Position numbers and translations under genes: made by a program
Assembly (NCBI RefSeq): GCF_014633365.1
Contig: NC_068344.1
Span: forward strand, 14,027,669-14,091,668
Reading direction: 5' to 3'
Length of the DNA: 64,000 nucleotides
Source of the DNA: Diospyros lotus
Taxonomy: Eukaryota; Streptophyta; Magnoliopsida; Ericales; Ebenaceae
Shown here: one piece after another, positions 1 to 10,490 of the stretch
Numbering within the stretch: the stretch's first letter is position 1
Layout: each line of letters begins with the position of its first letter
Notes under the pieces: generated by a model
Seen by the model: only the letters and a program-made list of their open reading frames with translations
Database searches by the model: none
Told to the model about the DNA's origin: nothing

Positions 1-1120
1 TATTCAGCCCAGTCAGTCACAGTTCTCATCTCCCGTACTCTTGGTTAAAAACATTATGGCACTTGGCATTTTTGTGTGAACTACCGGACTCTTAATGCTC
101 AAACCTTGAAAGACAAGTTCCCAATACCCATGATTGACGAGTTGCTGGACAAGCTCCATGGGGCCAATTATTTCACCAAGCTGGACTTGGGATGAGGTTA
201 CCATCAAGTCCGAATAAACACCGTCAATGTTGCTAATACAGCATTCAGGACTCATCATGGACATTTTGAATTCTTGGTGATGCCGTTCAGCTTAACCAAT
301 GACCCCTCAACTTTCAAGCCCTCATGAACCAGACATTTCGCACCCTATCTTCGTCAATTTGTATTGGTATTCTTTGATGATATCTTAATTTACAATCAAA
401 CCCATGCTAAGCATTTCGCGCGCACAAAGACAATTTTTATAGAATTATGCACCTACCAATTGTTCCTTAAAAAATCCAAATGCTTGTTCACTCAACTACA
501 AGTTGCCTATTTGGGATGTGGTATTTGCAAGGGGAGTGGAAATTGATAGCAATAAGATTACTTCCATCTTAGAATGGCCACAACCACAAATTGTCTGAGC
601 TCTATGGGATTACCTTGGACTTGCAAGTTATTAAAGAAAATTTATTCTCAATTTTGGGCCTATTTCTACACTGCTAATAGCTTTGTTACGTAAGAATGCC
701 TTTGTCTTGAGCCAGGATGCCACAACAGCCTTCACTCGACTCAAATAAGCTTTGGACTCGGCACTGATCCTCATTTTGCCAGACTTTTCTCGACCCCTTA
801 TGGTTGAATGTGATGCCTCTGAGGTCAAAATTGGCGACATGCTACACCAAGGGGGACAACCCATCACATACTACAATCGGTTTCTAGCAAAATAGGACCT
901 TTGCCTTCTAGCTTATGAGAAGGAGTTAATGGGCTTGGTGAAGGCCATTCAACATTGAACACCGTACTTGTGGGGGAGATCCTTCTTGGTACATACTAAC
1001 CATTACAGTCTTAAATTCTTATTGGAACAGAAAACCATTTCTTCTCTTCTCCACTCCAGAAATGGTTGAGTAAACTCATTGGCAATGACTTCTCCATTGA
1101 ATTTCATGCAGGGAAACAAA

Positions 1121-1262
1121 ATGTCATCACCAACGCTCTATGTCAGGATGCAAGGGTCCTTATGGCAATTTCTATGCCTTAGTTGACTAAAATGTCATCA
1201 CCAACGCTCTATGTCAGGATGCAAGGGTCCTTATGGCAGTTTCTATGCCTTAGTTGACTATT
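1121..1262. repeat. 71-bp tandem duplication
   Basis: Two head-to-tail copies (1121-1191 and 1192-1262) differ by about one base, so the duplication is younger than most of the decay around it. It lies at the end of the RNase H remnant, at the edge of the integrase deletion. Confidence 0.9.
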
Positions 1263-1460
1263 TTTTATTCCATGTGAGATGGAATTTAGGGATTAGCAGT
1301 GCCAGGGAGTTTAATGACTAAAATTTGGCGGGGGAACTCGGCCTACCTTGGGAAGTCCCTTTGAAGCAATGTTTAGGTATAGACCTCTTATCCTACCAGC
1401 AATATCTAATTCCACCACAAACATGGCCGCGGTGGAACAATATTTGCAATAGAGGCAAGA

Positions 1461-1504
1461 GATACTGACTATACCTAAGAAGGATACTGACTATACCTAA
1501 GAAG
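1461..1504. repeat. 22-bp tandem duplication
   Basis: Two identical 22-bp copies (1461-1482, 1483-1504) lie within the integrase C-terminal remnant and shift its frame. Confidence 0.9.
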
Positions 1505-1984
1505 GAATTGGCCACAGCCCAAAATAGGATGAAGCAAAAAGCTGACAAGCGAAGGAGTAACCGGGCATTTGAAGTGGGTGACAGGGTTTATCTTAAGGTG
1601 AAAAGGTTCTTGTAGCAACCTTTCACAACCACTTCAGCATCCAAACTCAGCCCTAAGTACTTCGGGCACTATACCATCGAATCAAAGGTGGGAAGAGTGG
1701 CTTATAAATTGAAATTACCCCCAGAAGTCAATGCACACCCAATGTTCCATGTTTCATTGTTGAAGAGATCTATTGAACCTAATGCCACTACTAGCCAACA
1801 TCTACCAACCATGAGGGGTGAATTGGAAAAGGCTTTGGAGCCTAGGGCTATATTAGAAAAAAAGGTGATTTACCAAGGTGCAGTTCCCCTAACCCAAGTA
1901 TTGGTACAATGGTCACAATTGCAACCAGACCACACCACTTAAGAGTACCTTCCGAAGTTGTTGAAACAATTTCCAAGAGACACA

Positions 1985-3869
1985 TGAAAGTAAATCAAGA
2001 TCGTTATGGGACAAGCAACGTAAATCAAAAATTTGAACTTTACCCCGATCTTGGCGATTGGATCAACGTCGAAATCAAAACATTCACATACATAATAAAA
2101 TAAATCTAACCTTTAGATTTCTAAATTGTTCGCGAATGCGAGTTGTCCAAGTGTCCGATCTCTAACTTGTGATACATGGCATGCATCCTCTAGTGAGGAG
2201 AGCATATTATAAGTGCTATCTCCTTCTCCTTTTCGTGGCTTATGTATGACCAGAAAAAACCTCCCCGTTTGAAATCGATGCAGAAAGGAAAAAGGGAGAG
2301 AGTAAATGGCAACATTTTTCTCAATTCTTAAGAAACAACAACACACAAAAACACAACTTCTTTGGGCAACCCCTAAAAGAGTATTTATAAAGGAGCAAGG
2401 CCTCCTAGGGTTTCTTAAACCTTAATAGATATGGGTCGGCCCTTTACTAATCCAACTAGTAATTAATTAAATGGTTTTATCCTAGTCCAACTAGGAACTT
2501 AATTAAATGGCTCAAATCCAATTATAATAAATTTAAATAAAATATTTAGTCCAAATCCAATTTAGCCCAAATATAATATTCAATTTAATATTTGGCCCAA
2601 ATACTCTATTTAGCACAAATATATATATGTATATATATATATATTATTTCCTATTTGCCACTCCAACAAATATAGAAAATTATTAAATTAGAAACTTTTT
2701 CTTAATTTAATCAATTGTCATTTTAGAAAACTATTTCCTTTATGACAACCCCTCATCAAATCGACATCATTAAGTCTATTTGTTTTTTTTCCGTGAGAAT
2801 CTACGACGACACAACTTCTTATCGAAGTGTCCCATTTAATCATATGTCCGTCCTCTTGGTTTAAACCAGGGACCATACATTTTGCTTATGACTCATTAGG
2901 CTTCCAAATATGTTGGCAATGTGTCAGGACTAACACATAAGACAAAATTAGCCTCTAGCAAGGCATCATGCCTACCCAATTATTCAAAATGATTCATAAT
3001 CTGTAAACAACCTTTCACGGGTATTGTTATCATGTAACTCAATTCTCTTGTCAATGTATCTTCTATGATCTCGAGTATGCCGATGTGTTGCTTGATTACG
3101 ATCACATAAGTTTTTCTTCGGTCCTCTGAATATTCTCACTCAATAGAAAGTGAATCAATAGCTCCTTATTAATCTCTTTCACCATGGTCATGGATTTAAA
3201 GTGAATATCCACCAAAAGTGCCTTTAGATACATCATCCTATATCAGGGGATAGACAAGTCCATTCTTAGTTATGCACCCGTCTCCACAAGCCATGATATA
3301 CCCAACGATCACCCATGTGTAGCCTTTGTCTAGACCCATCGTAACGATGTCAAAGCAGATCAATCTTCTTATGAGATGACCGTGACAACCTTAAGTCTAA
3401 GGATTAGTTACACCCATCTCGTATAAGAATTCCATCAACATATAACCAAAATGGATTCTCACGGCGAGTCATGTCCAGTGACATGTCCTCCAACATTGGT
3501 CGCCTATGTACTTGTCTAGACATCCCCATACCTATGAATGTGAGACCCCCAATACTATCAGATAGCAAAAACATAGCACATACAAGTCTTACCGCAATTG
3601 TCAATGTTCATTCTTGACATTGCTACAACTTGGAACATTTAATGATGTCTACAAACTGTGATGCATCATTTCACATCTTTACAAATTAATCACAATATAA
3701 ATTATATGGACTTTTATCTAGTATCATCCGGTTATTACAATAATAACAAGAAACTAATAGAATGACATTTTGTAAAATTGAATAATTCTTTATTCAATAA
3801 TAAATATGATTGTAATTGTCAGTATACAACATGCCTAATTTGATTGGGTCTAGAGCACCTACACTAACA
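1985..3869 (-). mobile_element. Solo LTR, family G copy 1
   Basis: A second copy of this sequence occurs at 52245-55247, which defines both ends: TGAAAG on the left and CTAACA on the right as read here. In element (minus) orientation it starts TGTTAG and ends CTTTCA. Flanking 5-mers ACACA (1980-1984) and CCACA (3870-3874) match at 4 of 5 positions, consistent with an aged target duplication. A TATA-like TTTATAAATAC motif on the minus strand (around 2383-2393) supports the orientation. No PBS, PPT or coding sequence is present, so this is a solo LTR left by LTR-LTR recombination. It splits the chromodomain end of the host pol. Confidence 0.8.
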
Positions 3870-3925
3870 CCACAAGCGTACTCTAAAGTCTTGAGGACAA
3901 GAATGGATTTTGAAGGGCAGGAGAA
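3870..3925 (+). other. 3' end of Reina-like internal region with PPT
   Basis: This short stretch resumes the host retroelement after the solo LTR. It ends in a purine-rich tract (about 3914-3925, GAAGGGCAGGAGAA) directly before the LTR, as expected for the polypurine tract that primes plus-strand DNA synthesis. Confidence 0.65.
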
Positions 3926-4325
3926 TGCCACAACCCAAGGGCCATTTTGAAATTTTTGAATGTATTGGCATTAGCCAACTAAATTAGTTAAATGTTGCTT
4001 TGTCCATTGTACCCCTCGATGATGCTGTTAACCGAAGGGAAGAGCCTATATAAGGCTAAGTTGTATGAGGATGGGAATTCGTGTGAAGTAATAAAAGAAT
4101 TATTTCCCTCCTATTTTCTTTCCCTCTCAATTCTCTCTCTCGAGAATTCTCTCTTCTTTCAAATTCTCCCTCCAAAAAACTTTCTCCTCTCATCTAGATC
4201 TCTATAATTCGCAATCTACCAAGTCTCATCTTTGAGACTTGACATGACTCACTACTGTCTTGTTGTCTAAACCTTCTTGTATTTTTCTATAGTTCTCTTC
4301 CACTTTCTGACAGTACGTATCAACA
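3926..4325 (+). mobile_element. 3' LTR of Reina-like element
   Basis: About 400 bp, starting TGCCACAACCC after the PPT and ending ...ATCAACA. It has a TATATAAGG box near 4046 and a pyrimidine-rich stretch after it. The small size fits Reina-clade chromoviruses. The right flank (4326 on) is an intron of QSOX, so the element inserted in that gene. The matching 5' LTR lies outside the window, so the target duplication cannot be checked. Confidence 0.7.
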
Positions 4326-4421
4326 CCATATGGTGAAGAACTTAAGGAAAATACCCATAAATTAGCTATGCAAGGATACCATCACTTAGAAGAAAGAATT
4401 AAGAAGTTTTATAAGCAATAC

Positions 4422-6500
4422 CTTCGAGGCACAGTCTACCCTGGTCATCAATATGATTCCTGGATGTGCTGCATCAGGTCCATTAAAAAGCCTAGCTACT
4501 TTCTCATAATGTGGCTGCAAATAGTGGCTCAATCAATAACAGTCACAAGATAAATATTAACTTAAGATGCTAACAACTACCTTCAGCATGAAATACATAC
4601 CTTATAATTTCTACAAGCTGGGCACCTGTAAGACCAGAAGAAGCATGTAAACAACTAATTCTGTCCTCAAAATAGAACAGTATCAAAACCACAATATTCT
4701 CATGATTATGTGACAACAGCATCTAAAATTGTTAGCTGCTTTCTACAATAAGCAGAAGCATATGTGGGCACAAAAATAACAATCGATCTCAAGTTTTCAG
4801 GAACTGGAATTTCCAATCCACATCAGACACGTGTATGCCCTCCATGGATAAAAAATGAGGCCTAGGGTGTAACACTCATAAATAGGGACTCTTTGCTCCA
4901 CCATGGAGAGCTTACTTTTGTCTTTTCAATCCTGAAACCTATACCTAGGTCACAATCAGTAATCTACTGCTGTGCCAAGGCATGCCCTCTATAAAGAACA
5001 TGAAAATCTGTTCATTATTCATTGACGTCTGTATTTATTTTTCATTCTCTAACCAAGTTGATAACCAAGAATGCATAAATGACTAAACAATATAAACGGG
5101 ATAGTTAGTTAAACCATTTCTATCCCCACATCAAAGGACTGAAATTTTTTTGTACTTTTTAAATAAGGCAATTCAAGATCAACCCATTAAGTCTTCCCAA
5201 TAAAAATAATGCATTTCACAAACCAAAAAAAAAAAAATTGCTTTGAAATTTAAAATTTTCATTATCATCAATGAGATAATGTTCTGATTTAGTTTTAGAA
5301 GTGTTTTTGGCACCTCACCACATTTGCACATTATAATGATACGACATAAAACATGTCAATGTTGTGGTTCTATAGATAACTTATCTCAATATTGTGACGG
5401 CCAAAAGCAAAACAAAAGTCATTTAAAAGAATTTGATAATCAAACAGATAAAGAAACAGTCTTCTCTCTTATTCTTGGGGATAGAAAACAACACCATGAT
5501 CACAAGCCTTAATCCTACCATGTGGGCATTTAAATCAAATCTCGTAAATGTACATTTAGAAAACTGGTTAATAACACATCATTCCAAAAAAAATTCACCT
5601 GATTATTCCAAGACATCGTTCTGTATCTAACAAGCATGGCTTGGATCTGTTCCAGCATTGCTTGCTTAATTATAATTATACATGTAGGACATAGCATATA
5701 ACTGATTGCCTAAACAGTAGGGATCCCAGAGAAATTGCATTTCTTTGCTTTGCTAAGGGTAAGAGGGAAAATCACGCCAGGAGGGAGAAAGAGTTAATAG
5801 AGTACTCGTAAAACCAGAAACCACATAACTATGCTATCTAGGAAATTGTGGAAGGGACAGTGGAGTCTTAATGAACTTCCAGATTCACTCCTTAGAAAAC
5901 GGGACAAATCCGATATAAGGATCTCCTACGGGAGATTTCTATCGCTAATGGTGAAGAAAAAAATTAGCAGTAGGAGAGGAAAGGAGGCGAATAGAGTGGT
6001 CACGAACACAATACTTATCCAAACCGAACATCTAGGAAACTGCTAATTAGCAACGCAAATTGAAAGGATTGAAACTAAATTCATTAGTCTCTTTACTTTT
6101 TTATCCAGAAAAGGTCCTTTTTTTCTCACTTGATTATCCATAAAAACGTACATATACCTGCGGGTTATTAAAATGTATTTTCGATTGGTATTGTTTTTGG
6201 ACAAAATCCTAGTTCCATCAAAAGCTACTGTGAATCACAAATTATAAAGAAGAAGCAAAGTCGAGTGACTGACCAGTGGGCGAAGAACTCCACAACCGCG
6301 TACGTTGCCGGTGTCTCCCTTAGAACCGCATCGAAGTTCGAGGCGTTCAATTCGACGGCGAAGTCCGGCTGGTCGCCGCTGTTGACGACGACGGCTCTGA
6401 GAATGGAACGAGATCCGACTGAGGCTACAGATGATAAGTCCAGAGCTTCAGAGATCAAGAACAGAAACGGAAGAACCAGAAGCGAAGAAGAAGAAGACAT
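4422..6500 (-). CDS. QSOX: Quiescin-sulfhydryl oxidase, exons 1-3 (5' part of gene)
   Basis: The only host gene recognised. Exon 1 is 6500-6274 (ATG at 6500): a hydrophobic signal peptide (MSSSSSLLVLPFLFLISEA), then VELNASNFDAVL and VVEFFAHW. The donor GTCAGT follows in phase 2. Exon 2 is a 25-bp micro-exon, 4625-4601, completing W and encoding CPACRNYK, the redox-active CxxC. Exon 3 is 4514-4422, PHYEKVARLFNGPDAAHPG...VDCASK, followed by a GTATTG donor. All junctions are GT-AG and the reading frame is open through 115 residues. In plants QSOX is a secretory-pathway enzyme that couples thiol oxidation to O2 reduction using a thioredoxin-like domain and an Erv/FAD domain. Only the start of the thioredoxin domain is here. 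Intron 1 is about 1.65 kb, intron 2 is 86 bp, and intron 3 is broken at 4325 by a retrotransposon LTR. Later exons, if kept, lie left of the window. Whether the gene still works cannot be judged. Confidence 0.88.
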
Positions 6501-6680
6501 GGAACGAGATCGATTTAGAGAGAGAAAGAGAAACGTAAAAGATTTATAGACTGAGAAACTAAACTGGACGAGGGAGGAAGGGGAATTCGCTGTGAGGGGT
6601 TTTCGAAAAAGCTGGAAGCGATCTGGTTGGACTTTGGACGCTGGCTGCGTCCCAAATGGTAAATGAATGAAAAGACTAGG
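6501..6680 (-). promoter_or_regulatory. QSOX 5' leader / proximal promoter
   Basis: Sequence immediately upstream of the QSOX ATG. It is pyrimidine-rich (CT-rich) on the coding strand for about 60 bases, a common feature of plant 5' leaders. No clear TATA box or transcription start could be fixed. The role is inferred from position. Confidence 0.35.
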
Positions 6681-6699
6681 GCTATATTTGGAATTTCAA

Positions 6700-7159
6700 C
6701 TACAGCCAGACGGAAAAAAGAAAGGAAAATTATATTTGTAATAGATATTTTACTCTCCGCAACTCACATTTAACATTCCTAAAATATTCTCATATGAAAA
6801 CTTATATTTGTCCTCATTTAAATCGTTGACGATCAACCACCCACTATTACTCCTCAAGCGTGTGCACTCACTTTCTCACCCACCATCACCACAGTTACTT
6901 TTTCAAATAATAACAGTTATAGTAGATTAATATAAAATAGTAAAAAATTATTAATATTTTTAAAAATTAAAATAATTTCTTAATATTATCAAATAGCATG
7001 CATTTATATAATTTATATTTAAAAATAACATAATTTATAACATCGATCACTAGTTAAATCACATAATTTATATATATTACAAATAAATTAAAATACATAA
7101 TTTACATAAACGATGGATGAATTAAAAAATAAAATTAATTAAAAATAAAAAATACTCTT
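6700..7159. other. AT-rich intergenic DNA
   Basis: No coding sequence, repeat termini or RNA gene seen. Strongly AT-rich from about 6900. Confidence 0.6.
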
Positions 7160-7700
7160 CCTTGAAGCCCTGAACCCCGGGGTTCGAGGCTTGAGAGATA
7201 CCCTGAAACTTGGGATTCAAGCGATTTGGGGTTCCCCGAACTCCAAGATTCGAGATATCCCCCAATCCCCGAATTCGAGAGATTGAAAGAATTCTGAATC
7301 CATAAATTCGAAGAAAATCAATTCTCCTGAACTTTAATTCAAGAGAAATCAATTCTCCTAAGCCTTGAGGTTAAAGTTCAGGAGATATATATATTTTATA
7401 TATTATAATATATAGTTATAATTATAATTATAACTATAACTATACATATAATATGTATGTATATATATAATAATTTTTTTGTTTTTTCATAAAATATAGT
7501 TATAATATATATATATAAAATTTTAATTTTTGATATTAATAATTTAACCTAATCTGATTCGAATTTCTAAGTTAAGGGAACCTTTATCACTGAAAGGCGA
7601 GATTCGGGGAACCCCATACCCCCCAAATCTCATTGTTCGGGGGTAGGGGGTTTCCCAAACTTCACAGTTCGAGAACCCTTAACTAGAGAGATTTTTTGCT
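7160..7700. repeat. Cluster of short palindromic repeats around an AT microsatellite
   Basis: Two GC-richer blocks (7160-7390 and 7555-7690) flank an (AT)n-like tract (7385-7530). The first holds about seven variants of a 20-bp near-palindrome of the form CC(T/C)GAA...TTCGAG, including the perfect 14-bp palindrome GAACCCCGGGGTTC at 7172-7185. The second block has further GATTCGGGG and GTTCGAGAA variants. No protein or known element was recognised. Confidence 0.55.
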
Positions 7701-8544
7701 ATTACAAGGAACTCCAACGAAGAAGGTGGGCAAGACAAGCGAAGTGGGCGTCGACGAGAGATCAGTGGTGGTCTATGAGAGTGGTTTAAAGAAGAAGAAT
7801 AACATGGTTTGATGCGCGAAGAAGGAGAATAGGGAGAAGACTAGGGTTTGATGCGAAGAAGAACAATTTGGATGCGCGTGGGGTGTGTTTTTTGAGGGAT
7901 GGTTGTTTGGAGGGTATATTTGGTATATAAATGGTTGGACAAAGTAATAAATGTGGCTGCCAATATTAAAATTTAATATTTTACCTGTAGTGGTTGTGAA
8001 AAACAAAAGTTAGGGTTGTAAATAGAATTTCTCAAAAAGAAAACAATGCCGTATAACGGTAATGAATAGGGATGTCGATCATTTCAATTGAACCATTTAA
8101 CGTTAAATGTAAATATATATATATATAAAGAAAGAAATAAGAATAAGATTTTATTAAAACAAATATATAATTAGTTAATTGAAGCGGATTTATGCCTCTT
8201 CGGCTCTGCCAGGAAGAACAACTAATTAAAGGTACCAAAAAGGCCAAGTGATCTCGATAGAGTTGGGTACCTTCAGCAATTTTAGAGTTGTTTACTAATA
8301 GATTTGTAATGGAATTTTTAGAGCTTGCTAACTCACCTTTTATGATTAATATGAAATTACTGATTCAAATCCTTCTATACTTCTTCGTAACGTGGAAACT
8401 TTCATCATTATTGTGTATTGAAAATATATATAATTAAATTATTAATTATATAGTTATATATTAGTAAAAAAAACTTATAAATTATCAAAAGATGTAAAAT
8501 GACTAGTATTTTGCCAAACTACAATAGTTAACATTTATTCGTCT
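7701..8544. other. Intergenic DNA, no gene found
   Basis: AT-rich sequence with GAAGAAG-rich stretches near 7780-7860 and short (TA)n runs (about 8112-8130, 8430-8460). The ORFs here are short and lack recognisable motifs. Confidence 0.5.
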
Positions 8545-10031
8545 TGGAATCAGCCAAAGCGGAGTCCAAGAGAAAAGGCAAAGGCTGGGTACTATCGGAT
8601 AAGACAAGTAGTAGGGGGCTCGACCCACTAAAAAAGTCTTTGACACTGCTTTGGTTTTTTGAACATAACTCTCTCATCCGACTTTTGATTAAGGTGATTA
8701 AAAATCCTATGAAAGTTCAAGAAAATTATCTACAATTTTCATGTTTTGAGTTTTGAGAGATACTTGGCACATCAAGGCTGAAATTGGGTTTGAAGTTGAC
8801 GAGAGTTCAAAAGGTGACGAGAGTCCAAAAGAAGCAGCCCAAGCAAGTCGAGAGAGAGAGAGAGAGACTTTCTCAGTCATATGACTAAGAGACCCTCTCA
8901 ACCACATAAGGGAGACTCTCTCTGAGAGAATGTTCTCCCCTTACTTACCCACCCATCTCATGCCTAAAACACACTCTCGCTGTTGTGCTAAAGAAATCGA
9001 AGGAAGAAATTAAAGAGTTTTTGGCCAAACTCGCGGCACACTGCCGCAAGCCTGACCGCATGGGCTCATGACAATGCTAGTGTGCCGCGAGCTTGCGGCA
9101 CACAACCGCAAGCCCAACCGCATGGGCTCGCGGCAATACTAGTGTGCCGCGAGCCCGACCGCTTAGGCTCGAGGCAATATGCTGTGCCGCGAGCTCGCAA
9201 GCCCCCAAGCGTGTGGGCTTGCAGCAATATGCTAACCAGACTTTTCCGGCTCATGGCATAAGCCTTGCGGTAAGCCAAAGCCGTGCACGCTTGCCAGAAG
9301 GGCCTTACGGCCAGCCTAGCCCTGCGGCAACCCAAAGGCCTCGTGGCACCTTGCGACAATGTGCGTCTTCTGGAAAAGCCAAGAGCCCCACTCGACAAGT
9401 GCCACGTGTCGACACCAGCCACCCTTGAAAATCGTGCCTTATAAATATCCAGTTAGAAAACAGTGAACAAGACTTCCAACTTCGGAAAAATCTAGACACT
9501 TTGAATGCACTTTTACTATTTTCGTGAATAGTCATTGGAATCCGAGACTGACTTTGGTATCGAAGGGTCTTTGCGGGAGAAGATTCCCGTGATCCTTCTA
9601 ACCCATTTTTTGAGCATCAACAGAGCCAAATTCTTGCTGCGAGACCTAACGACGAAGACTAAAGCTTGTGGTGAGACCTTATGGCGAAGATAAAAAGCTC
9701 GCGGCGAACCTAGTAGCGAAGGCAAAAGCTTACAGCGAGACCTAAAGGCTAAGGCAAAACCTTATGGAAAGAGCTAATGGCAAGGGCTAGTGGCAAAGCC
9801 TTGTGACAAGAGCTAGTGGCGAAATCTTGTGGCAAGAGCTTATGGCAAGAGCTAGTGGCAAAACTTGGTGGCAAAACCTTGTGGCAATAGCTAGTGGCGA
9901 ATCCTTACGGCGAGCATCCTAGCGGCAAACTCCCTTGAGGCGACATCTCTTATGGCAACCTAAGTTCACCCGACACCGAGCTCAAGTGGTCCCTACATCA
10001 CAAATTTTAATGTTGTATTTTGGCAACAACA
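8545..10031 (+). mobile_element. 5' LTR of Tat-lineage Ty3/gypsy element (left end approximate)
   Basis: The right end is firm: ...TTGGCAACAACA at 10031, followed three bases on by a primer-binding-site-like sequence. The same 3' portion recurs at 46060-46840. The left end is uncertain; TGGAATCAG at 8545 is the best TG candidate. The LTR contains GC-rich repeats built on GCCGCGAGC and TGCGGCA (9025-9350), a TATAAATA box near 9440, and an array of AGCTAGTGGCAA / CTTGTGGCAAGA units (about 9640-9920). Confidence 0.65.
9640..9925. repeat. Degenerate 12/24-bp tandem array in Tat LTR
   Basis: Repeated GGCAAGAGCTAGTGGC / GAAACCTTGTGGC units. The homologous array lies at about 46390-46720, so it belongs to the LTR family rather than to this copy. 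Confidence 0.75.
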
Positions 10032-10034
10032 ATT

Positions 10035-10052
10035 TGGCGCTGTCTGTGGGAA
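10035..10052 (+). other. Primer binding site of Tat-lineage element
   Basis: TGGCGCTGTCTGTGGGAA just inside the LTR. It closely resembles the TGGCGCCGTCTGTGGGAA-type site typical of the Tat/Ogre/cinful group, with one difference from that form. Confidence 0.7.
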
Positions 10053-10490
10053 ATCGCAACAAAAAGCCAATCTTAACACAAGATGCCAAGAAGGACAAGA
10101 TCAATTGGTTTGGCAAACCAGCCTTCGGGGCTATGCTTTTTTGGCTAGACCTGACTCCTTAGTTGATCTGGCGCCTAGGTCTTTCGGCAAACTCGGATGT
10201 CTAGTAGGAATCCTGCGCTGGATCACGGGTCAAACCCAGATTCCCTAAGGTAGACTGATCCTATGAAGGCACGAAAAATATGAAATGGCCATGTGATAAT
10301 TCTGGTATGATTTTGCTTATCGGAGTTGAGTCGCCCAGTCGCAATCTGGTGTCGATGACCATGAGTTGGCCCGGGATCGCTAGAAAATCCGATGTTTATA
10401 CCTGTAGACTTACCCGGATCCCTCGTGAATTCAGTGCTATGCCTTTTTGGTTAGACCCGACTCCTTGGTTGATCTGGCGCCTAGGTCTTC
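10053..10490 (+). repeat. Tat element leader with long repeats (left part)
   Basis: Untranslated leader after the PBS. It contains two copies, about 306 bases apart, of a segment centred on GATCTGGCGCCTAGGTCT (10165-10182 and 10471-10488). The same segment recurs at 24082-24099 and, degenerate, near 23860. The leader is cut at 10490 by insertion of the Tekay-like element and resumes at 23638. Confidence 0.7.

Larger units (their letters stand above)
1..1984 (+). pseudogene. Decayed Ty3/gypsy pol (RT, RNase H, IN tail, chromodomain), Reina-like
   Basis: Degenerate chromovirus polyprotein that enters from the left edge. RT pieces are readable from about 50 to 540: a KLDLG..YHQVRI-like block near 180-215 and the catalytic FFDDILIY near 370-395, with both Asp kept. 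RNase H-like text follows to about 1140. The integrase zinc finger and DDE core are absent: the sequence jumps within about 150 bases to an SPFEAM-like motif (about 1357) and then to the IN C-terminal GPY/F-type region (1530-1790, ending HPMFHVSLLKRS). A chromodomain-like QVLVQW block with a stop lies at about 1890-1945. Many stops and frameshifts show it is dead. It continues at 3870 after a solo LTR. Assignment to the Reina clade is inferred from the short LTR and the motif flavour. Confidence 0.8.

Noticed and set aside
6265..6549. 94-codon plus-strand ORF
   Set aside because: It is the antisense shadow of QSOX exon 1, whose minus-strand frame has a signal peptide, family motifs and correct splice sites.
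9066..9535. Overlapping GC-rich ORFs on both strands
   Set aside because: They lie in the repeat-rich part of a Tat LTR; open frames on both strands come from GC composition and GCCGCGAGC-type repeats.
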